64,000 nucleotides of DNA from Eopsaltria australis (Eukaryota; Chordata; Aves; Passeriformes; Petroicidae), in assembly GCA_034509425.1 (NCBI GenBank), contig JAVTVJ010000811.1, positions 1,054,001-1,118,000 of the forward strand. Reading direction: 5' to 3'. The number at the start of each line of letters is the position of its first letter. Position 1 is the first letter of the stretch. The notes under the pieces were generated by a model. The model saw only the letters and a list, made by a program, of their open reading frames with translations, had not been told where the DNA came from and did not search any database. Positions 48,674-61,000 of the stretch are shown piece by piece. A program made the position numbers and the translations under genes.

Positions 48674-50228
48674 TTTTACATGGAATTTAAACAGATGTCT
48701 TACATGTGGAGACTGGTTGTATTTTCCCACTCCCTATAGTGTTTCTGCATGTAGTTATACTGCATGATGTACAATGCTAAAATGCCAGAGAACTGTCATA
48801 CACTACTCTTGTTTTCATTAGGTGAACAACCTACGCCAGAGCTCCTTGATCAAACACCATCCAACAGCCACACAAAATCCTATTAAACAGATCAGAAAAA
48901 ACTTTGCTATCAACACTCACACTTACTATAAATATTATCTTCTTACTCAACTGATCTGCTTCCCCTCAGATTATTAGGTTTGTATCTACTGACTTTATTG
49001 ACATAAAAAAGTTTGCTTAACTTTATTTCTATAAGCCCCACAAACCTAAAAAGTGCTTATTACTACATTTACTCACATTTGTGCAAAACTAAAGAGTTGC
49101 TTGTTTGTTCTAATCAGACTTACATTTTTCAATCCTATTTGGAAATTGGAATTAAATGGAAATCACCAAGAGACTAACCTATCCACATTTTTATAACTGG
49201 TGAGAAAATGTAGTCAAGAAAGATCTCATTTTCATTGTTTGCCCTCACAATTTGCAGCTTTAGCAGTTTACGCAACACTTTTTTTTACTTTATAAACTGA
49301 GCTCTTTTATTTTGGGCTGTTGAGACTCAGCAAATATGGAACATAAGGATACCAGTTTTATTCACTTTTTAGATTAAAAGTGAGCTTTAACTGTTCTTGA
49401 AAATCCATTCCTAATTCTATGGTTCATGAAGCACAAACTGCCCCACCATGTGAGCTGTGCCTTCCTGCACACCTGACCTACTCCAGTTTCCTGGCCTATC
49501 TTCACAGCTCAAAGAGAGTTACAGAAGATAAGTTCTGATGCAGTCGAGTGGCTACAGAGTACTGAAAGCAGCATTAAATAAACGAACTATTGTTAGCTAT
49601 CAGTTTGACTCTCTGCCAACCAGCTAAATGAATCACTTTTTAAAAAATTAAACAAAAAGAGGTTTAATTTGACATGACTGTTGTTTGACTTTCCGCTTTT
49701 TTGTTTTACTGAGGACCCAAGGCTGATGCCATGCCATGCTAGGCAGAGAAATAAGCACCACATATTTGTCCATTACTAACCCATAACTAACGCATTAAAC
49801 CCTCTTATTTTTCACTTCTATTGTTTGCTATTAGAAATCTGTAGTACAGATTCATAAGTTTACAATGAAGCTCCTGGATATTTTACAACCTAAACTTCTC
49901 TATTCTCTTAAAATATTTAGCTGGTTTTCTTTGCTCTTTATGTAGTAAATAAGCCTGCAGGGATACTGAATAGAGATAGCTAAACAATTTTGGGTCTTTT
50001 AGCAGATTATGTGTGCCCCTCAGTATCTTAGAAAAGGCAAACGGTGGGAGAGGCAATAAAATGTTTTACACAGAATTTGGCTTGGTTGCGTAAAATGTTA
50101 ATACTGGAGTAAACCACCAGTTTGGCAAATAAAGTTAGCATGAGGCCTGTTGCCTGGCCATTTACAGTTTTGTGTTTCTTCTCTTCAATAGGTTTCTTTT
50201 CCTTGTTGCTACTTACAATAAGCACTCT

Positions 50229-50317
50229 GGGCCAAATTTTCCACCCTGCTACAGCGTGTGACCACATTGGCACTAATTCAGTAACACTGGTGTAACCAAG
50301 GCAGAAGAATTTGCTCT
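50229..50317. repeat. Possible second MITE-like fragment
   Basis: Begins GGGCCAAATTTT, includes ACACTGGTGTAA, and ends with GAATTTGCTC. GGGCCAAATTTT and ACACTGGTGTAA are phrases I associate with old interspersed repeats in reptile and bird genomes. It shares the GGGCCAAA start with the element at 24935. Ends and family are uncertain. Confidence 0.35.
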
Positions 50318-53300
50318 TCACATTTATACTCTCCCTTTCATCTGAGGATATCAAAGAACAATTCTGACCAAAATCAGATTCCAAGATCTAAACCTTCAAA
50401 AGCTTTGTGAGAGTGTAGAGCCAGCCTTTGCAGCCAGATCCATTTCTCATCCCCATTTAAGGTACTGCTGCCTTGATCTGAGAGATGTGGTTAGTTACAG
50501 CATCCCATTCCCTACACGGAATGGGAACCTGAAGGGAACATTAAGAATTATTAAAACCCGTGGCTTGTTTCAAAAATCAACTTCTTGTTTAGAGACATAA
50601 TTGTGGTTCTAGAGGGCATAAGCCCAAAACAGTTCTAAATATTTTATTTTCTGCTTAGTGCAAACCCAATCGCATGAACAGTTTCATCAGAAAAAAAAAA
50701 AGGCCTATCTAAGGAATTTGAAAACTTAGTTCAAGTTGCCTGCAGAAAGAATTAAACAAAATAAACTTTTATTTTTCCATGCCTTCTAATCAAAACAGCA
50801 GAAAACCATTTCAGTTTCTTCGGTCAATCAATAAATTCAGTCAATGTGATAAATTTCCTGCAAGGTTCAGAAACTAGAAAGTAAAAAAATACAAAAGTGT
50901 CACCACTACAGAAGAGAAATAACTCATAAATTTAAAAGAGCCTGCAGTAAGGGTCATTTGGATTGAGCTGTCTTCCATTATGAAGGCTTCTTTAAAACAT
51001 GCCCTGTCCTGCTTAGGAACCCTGGCTTTGCCAGATACAGAATTCACCTGGGCAGATGGCTGGGCTGCTCTGAAAACAGTCCAGCCTGTTTCAGCTTGTG
51101 GGGATGGAAGTAACAGGTATAACTCTTTCTCCCTCCTTGCAGAGGAAGCCTGGGAGGTCAGTGAAGTTTCCTATGACATTGTTCATGCGCAGACACTAAA
51201 CCCACATTTTTTTCAAGCCACTATTAATTTATTTTAAAAATTAAAGGGAAATTGTAAAGATGAACATAGGCCGGGGAATGACTTCATAGAAGTAAATCTT
51301 GAACTGAATTAATGGCCCTTAATTTTTCTCATTGATTTCTAAAAGCTAGGGGGTAGATGCACAGGGCAGGGGGGAAGGGAAGAATAATTACTAGAAAATA
51401 CACAGCTAAAAAATTTAAATACCCCAGCCTTAGCATGGCACAACACCCCTTCTTTACAGAGAATTCAGCTGTGGGGCAGATGAGAGCAAAGCAACATTTT
51501 TAAAAGCTGTAAGTCTGCTTATGTCGTCCTAAAGTATGACCAGAATGCTAATGGGGCAGAGCCAGGCTCTGTTTCATGGACCTCCCACTGAGTTTATGTT
51601 TCATGCACTACACAGAAAGACAAGTTTTGCATGTTAGACTAAAATTAACTCTTCCTTTTCTTCCCTCTAAATGAAGGAAAAAGGCAGTATGCATGATGCT
51701 GCTGTGGGCCTGGGAGCCCAGTTCCCTCAGCTGCTCTCAACACCACGGGCCAGACAGTGAGGAGAGCACGGCTATCAACAGCAGCTTCTGTGCCATCAGT
51801 GCTGCAGGCTAGGCAGCCCTTCCAGCCAAAGGGTTTCCTTTTGTGACAGGATTTCTATCTGCCTACATCACCCCTGTGAGCTGCTGGAAAGCCACCTTAG
51901 AGATGACTTCTCTGGCACGGGCTTTTGTGGATATACAACAGGCAAATCCTCTTGACAGAGGACTTAATTCACATTAAAGTGAATTTTGATTTTGGCTTAG
52001 AAGTGAATGGATGTAAACCAATGTAATTATCAGACACACTCCTCTCTCAGAATGAGTGACGGAAAAAAAAAATCTACCTTTTTGTAGTCTTTTCTATGAC
52101 TGAAGTATCTGTTCCTTTACTACTTGTATTTTACAGGCTGAAATTTCTCATTGAATAATTGCCAGCAGGCAACATCTACCTTTTTATTTTCTGTGTTTTA
52201 TAAAATGACCCTGAGCCATAAGCTCTTAAACACAAATCAATTACTTTCACAGTTTCAGTGTTTAGAATTTGAGAGCAACCTAAAAGGTCAATGATAGCTG
52301 TCCGGTGCTTTAAGGCTCTTGATAGACTAACTGCAGGTTCTCTGCTTTGAAAGGTGGGAGAGATTTATAAGAAGTTTTAGAAGCAAGAATATTATTTTCA
52401 AGTTACTGAATGTAGCACATTTTCCATTTTAATATGTATACATATAATTTTGAAGAGTAGCAATATAATTGTTAGTTGAAGTTTCCCCTGAGAAATTACA
52501 GAACTATTGTATTCACCTTTTAGAACAGTTCTTCTAACAAAAGAAATATGTGTACACAGCTTCTAGGTCAACATTATTCAAAAGAAGGACCCTGTGTATT
52601 TTTGTAACAACTGCCCTTTCTTTTCATTTCATTCGTTCTACAAATCTCAGATTAGTAAATGCTAAGAAGTGGAGATTTTGTGGTGTTAGATTAATTAGCT
52701 ATGACAAATCTAATTTACATGCACAGAAACACATATTATACACTCTTCTAACTTATACCTTATTTCACAAATGCAATAATGAGACCTGAAAAAAATCATA
52801 CTGGAGAAACCAAAAACCTCCAAGCACTTTCTTTGGAAGAGCTGAGCCATAAACATAGGTAAAGGAGAAAGTTCAATTACATTTGAGATCTGTACAGACC
52901 ACCACGAACTTATCAGGCTTTTTTTACTCAAAAGTGAAAACGAGACAGCACACACCATAGTACAGAGCCTGAGGAACACTAAAGAATATAATCTTTTCCT
53001 CAGGGTCTCCATGCAAAAGCACATTTGAACAGAGGCACTAGTGCTCTCTAAAGCCTTTTTGCTGTACCCAGGAAGGATGCAGACACTTAAAGCAAGGCTG
53101 GAGTTGGAACGGAGACCCTGAGACTAAAATTGGAATCCAAATAAGACTCATCAACTCTTGCCTAATCTTGAAGTTACCTAAATTTACCCAGTGTATATAT
53201 ATTAATATATATAATAATATATTATAATATATATCTGATTGATTCAGTGTTTTTTCTGATATTTTCAGCCTATTTATGGTCAGGATCCAGAAAAAATATG

Positions 53301-56300
53301 TTCCACTAGCTTAAAACCTCTTAGTAACTAAATGCAACAGACATTCAGAGAGACATTTAGCACATATTCATGGAACTGGGGTTTCTAGAGGCAGGAGTTG
53401 TGAGACATCACCTTTACTTTTTTTAACAACCAGAGGTGGGTGCACTCCTTTTTAAAGAAGGTATTGCACCATTTACCCAGCAAGGTAGAAATGCAAATTC
53501 AACAACAAAAAGACATAATTTGAGGGCACTCAGATTGTGCCCCTGGAGCTGTGGGCTATTATGGAGGCTATCATGCATACAAAGATCAGTCGTGATACCG
53601 CAATCTACAGCACAGAATGTGTTTCTGAGTGGTAGCAATACAGACCACTTGCCAACCAGTCTGAGTATTTTAGGTTCTAGTGTTTGCTCCTGAGGAATAA
53701 GGACAAAAATCCAGAATCATCACTGTGATGTATGCAAATAGAAAGCATACAAACAGGTTTCTTCTTGACTTTTTTGGATCAAATATGTTGAATGCTTTTC
53801 TGGATGGTGTCACAACTTCAATAGCACATATAGGCAGGGTGTAGCTTAAAGGCATTTTGCGGGAAGTAAGAAATTATCGTTTCCTGCCCTTGGTTATATG
53901 GACTTGACTCTCAGTAAATGCCCCCCCACATCAACAACCCAAGGTGGAACAAACTGCATCTCTACACCATCACCTCCATGTGCCCGTGGCAGAACGAAAC
54001 TGATGAGTACAGCCTGAACTCGAAGCCTTATGGCCAAGTTCCTGATGAGATCACAGAGACCAAGACTGCAATGTTCATTTCAGAGTCCACTTGCCTGCAT
54101 GCAGATTTACCCCTCAAGACAATGGCTGTGATCTCAACTCTTTCAAGTCCTCAGATTATTAGTCCTTGGGCTGCCAGACAATTAAGAGAAGCAGATGTCT
54201 GTCACACTATCAATAAATGTGTAATCAAATACGCTGAAATTTGAGGATCTTTCATGAAAAGAAAGATCCCTGTTCTAGACAGGCATCCAAGGTTAGAAAT
54301 ACAAACCCTTTGAAGCTGTAACTCAGATTTGTTCCTTCAGCAGAGAATCAAGATTCCTAATGTCTCTTTCTGGCCCTCTGCAGAAAGCTGCCTGTACAGG
54401 TCTCTTGCAGATGTTTTTTGGTTTATCCTCTCTCCCCATGCTTAGCACAGCTAACCCTAGCACTTAGCACAGGATGTGGGATACAGTCTAGAGTATCTAA
54501 TTTAAAAGTGCCTAATTTTTAAGCAACCATTACAAGGGCTAGCCCTTAGTCTCTGGGCTGAACCAATTATTAACTCTTATGACAGTGTAAGTGCATTCAA
54601 AGACGCTCTTTAAATAACAGTCTGTGAATAAATTCTATGCTCTTCTGTTTTGGCTCAGCTAGGTAGTGTCTGCAGTACGCTGTGAGATTTCTTACATAAA
54701 AAGCTCTGAAAACCTTGCTATTCCAGGTCAGTAAGTCAGCCACCTACCTAAGACTTAAGGTAAGGAAAACATCCTCACAGAGTGCTTAACTGAAACTTAT
54801 TTAAAAATTTAAGTTAAACCAATGCAACTTGTTTCTACAAGCTCAGGGCATTCTGCCCTGCATTTATTCTGCATATACAGACTTCTCCAAAAGGAGCACA
54901 GGGCATAAGATCCCAGGTTTGAGAACAATCCATTCCATATAATCCTGAATTAACTTTCAAGAAGGCCAGCCAGTGTTGGTTAATGCCATTCTGGCTATGG
55001 GTTTAGTACATGCTGTTCCCTCTAATACCTCCTTGCTCTACATTCTTAATTCACTTGAACGCTGTGTGTGCTCAGTTTTGGTGCAACATTCATATTTCAC
55101 CTATCATGCAAAATTCCTCCTGCCATCACTAGCACGCCTACCAGGAGATCTGGAGATATTATAACCCTTATTTGTAGTTCTAACAAAAGGCAACTTGGTT
55201 TATTGCTCTGTCTCTATCAAAGTATATCTAAAGCCAATATGTGCCAGAGAGCAGGCACAAAGTAGACTGTCTTTATTTCTCATGGCTGCTAAAAACCAAA
55301 GAATAGGTGGCTGTATGAGAAGGGAACTAAGGTAGATACAGCAAAGGACACAACCTCTTCTATGTGTCATCAGCTGTCACCCTATGCTTGCATGATTTGA
55401 AACCCAAATATTAAGAAAGATGAAAGTCTAGAAACAAAAAATCTGCTCGCTTTCTAACTGAAACTGAACTCGTGTTTCATGCGTGGAATTAGGAGACTTT
55501 CATAAAGCCTCGTCTGGCCTTGGATGATTCTGAGGTATTTTTGTTGGGCCCCAAACTCTATAAACTAGCCACCACTAACAGCTTCCTTCTGGAAAGGCTC
55601 TGGTTCAAACTACAGCAAAACTCAAAGGCTAAGTCCAAAATAAACAGTTCCTGTAAAAGTAAATTGATAAATAGCTCCCCTGTAATCATATAATTAGTGG
55701 TACAATGTGCTAACCACTTTTGTGAAAGCAATTTTAATGCTTGCCATTCACATTGTCAAAAATATCATTGACCCAGTTGCTTAAAAACAATTGCTGAAAT
55801 GAATGTTCGTCTGTACTGAGGTTATTAATGCTGGGGCAGACCTTGCCCTATACAGACAGCAACAGACCCTTGATTTTTTATTATTTCCTAAGAGAATTTG
55901 GAGATTGAGGCAGGGTGGCAAGGATCCACATCTGGCCTGCTCACTTATCCCCAATCACTGGATCCACTAGCCAAACTTCCTACATACTGAGGATCAGTAG
56001 CTGGTAGGAAAAATTGTGCGGCAACAAATTCAAAACTTTTTACTATCTGAAGCTTTAGTTATACAATCATACTTCATAGAACATAGATGTGATCCCCTCC
56101 CTAAAGGCTTTCTCATCATAGGGATAGACTCCTACATTTGCAAATCAGGTAAAACCCAGGGCAACAAGAAGGACTTAAAGGAAATTTTGCACCCCTTACT
56201 GGGAAATAGAGATCAAGGTGTTTAGAGCTATGTACAGTTAGATCTAAATAAATGTTGGAATTCAATCAATAGAAGCAAATACCCTCCTTTTAACTCTATC

Positions 56301-58014
56301 CAAGATCATCATCAAGACTGCAAAACTTCTGCAGTCTGCAAAATGCTTTATCTTTGTAAAAGGTCTAGGTCTTATGTGTGAAAAGAGTTTTCCACTTGCC
56401 TACCATTAATTCAGTAAATATAGAACAACATTTCACAAGACGTAGAACATTCCTTAGGAAATGGACTAACTTTGGTGGGCAACTTTCCTAACAGAGGCTA
56501 AGAAGCCATTATTAAACATCAAAGCTCTAACTCTTGTGGTTGTGATAGGTGCCTGCAAAAAAAGGGAGCAATTGGCTCAGAAGGGTTCCTGCAGCTCTTA
56601 CTCTTCGACATGAACTAAATCCACCAAATGCAAAAGGTGCTAATGCCAATGTTGCTCACTATTTCACTACTAATGCCAGTAAAAAAGAAAAAGTACCTCA
56701 GAAGGAATTTTTAACCTTGTGGTTCTGAGTGTAAACAGTAAAAAATGGCATATAATAAGGAAAGCCCAGAATATACATATGCTAAGGTGTTTGAAATAAA
56801 AAGCTCATGAAAAAGCAATGGGTTCAATTGATTTCACTTTGGAAATGAGCTCAGCTTTTAAAAGACTTAGAAGTACTGTTACAGGAAGATGTAAAGATTT
56901 TACAGTAACAACAGATGCTCAAATAGCAACAAAGCACTACACACAAAACTCCTGACTTGCAAGAGAAAGCTGTGCAGCCCATGTCTATTATTCTCAGCTC
57001 TCAATTTTCAACTCCTTGCCTCCTGAGCTTAAAAGAAAATTCTTTACTAATAAACCAATAAACCTATCTATAAATATTATCTTCCATTCAAATGTCATTT
57101 TACCATAGTTTGACCCAGATAAGTGACTCCCAAGCTTTCTTTATCAGCACAGCTTGTTTCAGGACAATAAACCCAGTTCTGGCTGATCACTCCCCATGAA
57201 TGACACAGCTTTCCTGTCTGGGAAAACACTAACCTTGATTGTAAGACTTATAGAAGAATGAGCAGAAATGTCACCCCCTTCAGAAATAGGTGTACAGTCA
57301 ATACACCTTTCACTTTGAGTTCTCAGTGTAAATACACACACACTCAATCTCATACACAGGCACACAAGTGTTCATTCAGCCAATCTACAAACTAAAGGAG
57401 ACCTTTTTCCTCCACCCTGGACAAAGTAAAAGGAAAAAATGACACGCTTATACTGTTAGAGATATTTTCATTTATAAATACTCAGGAAGAACTTTGATAC
57501 TTCAGTAATGGGCAAAAGGGACTGCAGAAATAATTGTGTAAAAAATCATATCCAGGGCAACAGCATCAGGGTTTGATGTCTAAATAAAACAGTATTTGGC
57601 ACATGTAGCTCCTGTGATGGACTTGGAAGAAGAAAAACCAAATTTCAAAGGAATAGCAAGCCGAATCTATTAAATATAAACATGGTGTTGAAGGCAGTCA
57701 TTCAGTCCTCACTAGTTCAAATGTTCTTCTATGCTGACAAGGCCTGGAGTGCAAGTCATAGCAAAGAAAGCCATTTAGAATCAGTGGTGGAAGTGAGGAA
57801 AATTAAGACTGGAGCTGTAAAAGCAAATGGAAATATGTGATGTAGGATCAGGATTGCCATGTGCTGTTTGTTGTGAAAAATACCTGGAAAGTAACTTTGT
57901 CCATAAAATGGACAGTATATAAACTTTTACAAGAAAGACATTTTAAAAATAGCTCTAAATCAACAGGAAACACTGAGAAGGCTGGAATTTGGATTCGTAT
58001 TCAACCCTTCAATG
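50318..58014. other. Long non-coding stretch
   Basis: Mostly AT-rich unique DNA with a somewhat GC-richer part near 51670-51920. An AT-dinucleotide-rich repeat lies at 53193-53234. Open frames at 50980-51237 and 53918-54244 (plus) have no recognisable domain. A short segment at about 54728-54760 with acceptor and GTAAGG donor is open but only 33 nt. Confidence 0.5.
53193..53234. repeat. AT-rich simple repeat
   Basis: Imperfect TATA/AATAT tract of about 42 bp. Confidence 0.85.
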
Positions 58015-58053
58015 AGTTCTGTCCTACAATTACAGTTCTGTCCTACAATTTAC
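58015..58053. repeat. 19-bp tandem duplication
   Basis: AGTTCTGTCCTACAATTAC is followed immediately by a second copy that has one extra T near its end. Nearly perfect and hence probably young. Confidence 0.88.
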
Positions 58054-61000
58054 TGTTGTAAATCCCTTTCTATATGTCCATGCTATTAAAAAGCACGATT
58101 TCCAAAGACTACCACCTGTAGGTTGGGTGTCAGCTGCACTCACAGATCATACCATGCAAACACTGTCATTTCCACCCACTTTTGAGAAATGGAGCTCAGC
58201 ACAGATCTAGGAATAGATGCTAAAGGCAAAACCAACACAGTGTTACATCAAACAGGTAGTATTTCTGCTTGTTTGCTTTCTACTCCTTTTCTCACTTTGA
58301 ACACATATTGTCTTTTAAAAAACTAGAATTAGGATGTACCCAATCTTCATGAATTTTGTACTTTTAGCAGAAAACAAGAGTAAATCCTTTCATGACACCG
58401 CTGTGTACAACAGAGTAGAAGAAAACTTGATCATGTTGGCAAAGGCATGAGAGGAAGAGGAGGCAATAAGACTTTCATTGCTTTGTTCTGGACATGAGGA
58501 AGAAAGACAAGATGCAAGGGTTGTGGTTTATTTTGGCTGCAGCTTTATTAACTCAGCTCCTCTGGGAACTACCATCAATAACTTGTACAGTACAGGTCAT
58601 CATTCTTTCCATAATCATTCCCACCTGCTGGAGAGCTGCAGTTGGCCTCCTTTCTCCCATCTCTACTCCCCTCACTCCTCCCACCCCCTCCTCCACAGCT
58701 GGTCACCAACTCACGACTGACCACCATATGCCCCCAAAAAAGAGTAAAGGGGCTGGAAGAGGCAGTTGATTCCTTGTTTTTACAGACTTTAGCAATTCTT
58801 ACACTCTCCCAGCTTTTTACCTTTCTCCAATTCTTCCTTCAGTTCCATTTTATCATACATTCAGATCTTTGTGGAACAAATGCCTATGTTGCACATCTGC
58901 CTTAGGGAGGAGACAGCAAGTAGCTTGGCTGAGCTTGTCCACCCCTGCACCCTGTTTCCCAGAGAGTTAACAGTGCAGATTTGTGGCTAAGCGTAAAGCT
59001 GCTATCACACTCTGTATATACAGACTCAGCAAAGTGCCTCAAATAGAAATAAATGCCTCTTATCCAGAATTCTGATTATCATGACATTTACAAGTGCTGT
59101 AACAATTTGAAAATACCATTTTTAAGTAGTAAAGGAAGTGGGTTTTTACAGTGGTCAGAGAAAGTGAGAAACAGACAACAATCTGCTTTCCATGATTTTT
59201 ATATACACATCAGAAGATCTGTTGACTTGCACATTCTCAACTTCAATCTTTGGCTCTAAGAATGGACATGATATGTGCAAAGAGGGAGACCAGAGGGCTT
59301 GGAATGAGAGGGACAACATGCTTCACAATTGTCAGGACTGCATCTCCTACTGACTATCTGCACACACAATCAATCTCTTGGGCTGTTCACACATCAAGCT
59401 TATATGAAATGTGTGTCATGTAGACCTGAGCCCACGTTTCCTGGCAGGAAGATGGGCCCAAGTGTGTGCAAATTCTGTGTGGAGGAATGAAGGATGAACA
59501 AATGCAGCAAGAATTACACTCCCATTAGAAGTCTGTCTTTAAAGGAAATGGCAAATATACAATCAGAAGCACACACAGAAAAGGTTTTCTGATATAATGC
59601 CAGCTATTTATCAGGTAAAAGTAACAAAAGTGTCTATGGAAAATTCCATCTGGTGTTCCAATGTTATGACCACTGCATCTTAAAAAGCAATCAGTCTATT
59701 TTTGCACTTCTGTTCGTCTACGATTTTTTTATTTGTTTTGGCAATGTATCTACATTTTCTATGTATTATCAGTGAATGTGGGAAAGGCTTTCTAGGACCT
59801 TCAGTGCAACAAATGTGTTTGAAAATACTTGTATTTCTTAAGCCATTAAAATGCAGTTGTAAGCAGTAGCTATGCTATCACTGCCATGTCATTTTAGATA
59901 ATTATCTCCCTTCTACAAATAACAGCTAGTGCAGACCCACTGACCCTTCTCCCTTCTGAACTAATTCTCTTTTCTCCTCTCTTACTGCTTCAGTAACCAA
60001 ATTGAAATAATTAAAAGCTATACCAGTTTTAGAGGAAGTGTAAGACCAGAAATGGACCTATTCCTGTTGACTTTAGAGAAAATGGTTCATCAATATGCAT
60101 GATGCTGGCTCCAGGAATACAAAATTAGGAGGACTTTGCATTTCTGCTTTCATATTTATTTATTTATTTTTCACACAAAATTCATCAGTAAAATCAACTG
60201 CATAAAGGAAAAATGCATTAATGAAAATGAAACACATTTTCATCTGGGTTTTATATTTTCTAAATTAAGTCCCTTGAAAATGAAATACATAATTGAAAAA
60301 GAAATTATCTATTTATTGCTCACAAAAAAATATCATGCGCAAGATGCTGAATGTTGAACTACTTAGAGAAATTTACTTTCACATGAAGTTGCATTATGGG
60401 AACTGACGGATCTTTTCTGGAATCAAGGACATTTGTCTCCGTTCCCAAATACAGAAGAATGGAAATATAGTATTCTATCATTATGCTGTGCTTGGTCCAG
60501 GTCCATTCAATTTTTTTCCTCATGTTTTGGAAACATACAGACATGAAAACCAATGTCTGCCTGGCCCAGCAGGAGATAGTAAAAAACTTCACAAACACCA
60601 GATGGGATTTTAACAATGTTTGTAAAACATAAAACACTTGAAGCATTCTCTGCAAACCGAAAAACTGAGCATGTTTCATCTCATTATAAGTAATTTTTTT
60701 CACCTAGTGGATTTTTTAACATTTTTATTATAAGACTGACACTAATAGATCTCTGATGTTTAAAAGGAGACCCCAAAATCAGTTGCCTTGGAAACTATAT
60801 TGATACAGATACTTATGTGACGTCACCAGTGTAAATACTGTGTAATCTTTATAATGTGACTGCATGGTCTCTATGCTGGAAAAAAGAAAGAAAACATATT
60901 TTTGTTTCATTCTTCTATTAAATAGCAAAAGCATTTGTGGGTTTCAAGATACTGTATTATGTTTATGTTTCTAACCATCAGATAACATTTTAAAAGTACA

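Larger units (their letters stand above)
46795..50228. other. Non-coding stretch
   Basis: No gene recognised. Contains the 13-bp duplication at 46931-46956 and a (CAAA)n repeat at 48647-48673. A tiny exon-like segment on the minus strand near 47958-47978 (21 nt) has good splice signals but is too short to judge. Confidence 0.5.

Noticed and set aside
58801..58905. Coiled-coil-like minus-strand peptide MELKEELEK with a following GTAAAA
   Set aside because: No acceptor and an in-frame stop just upstream; too short to support.
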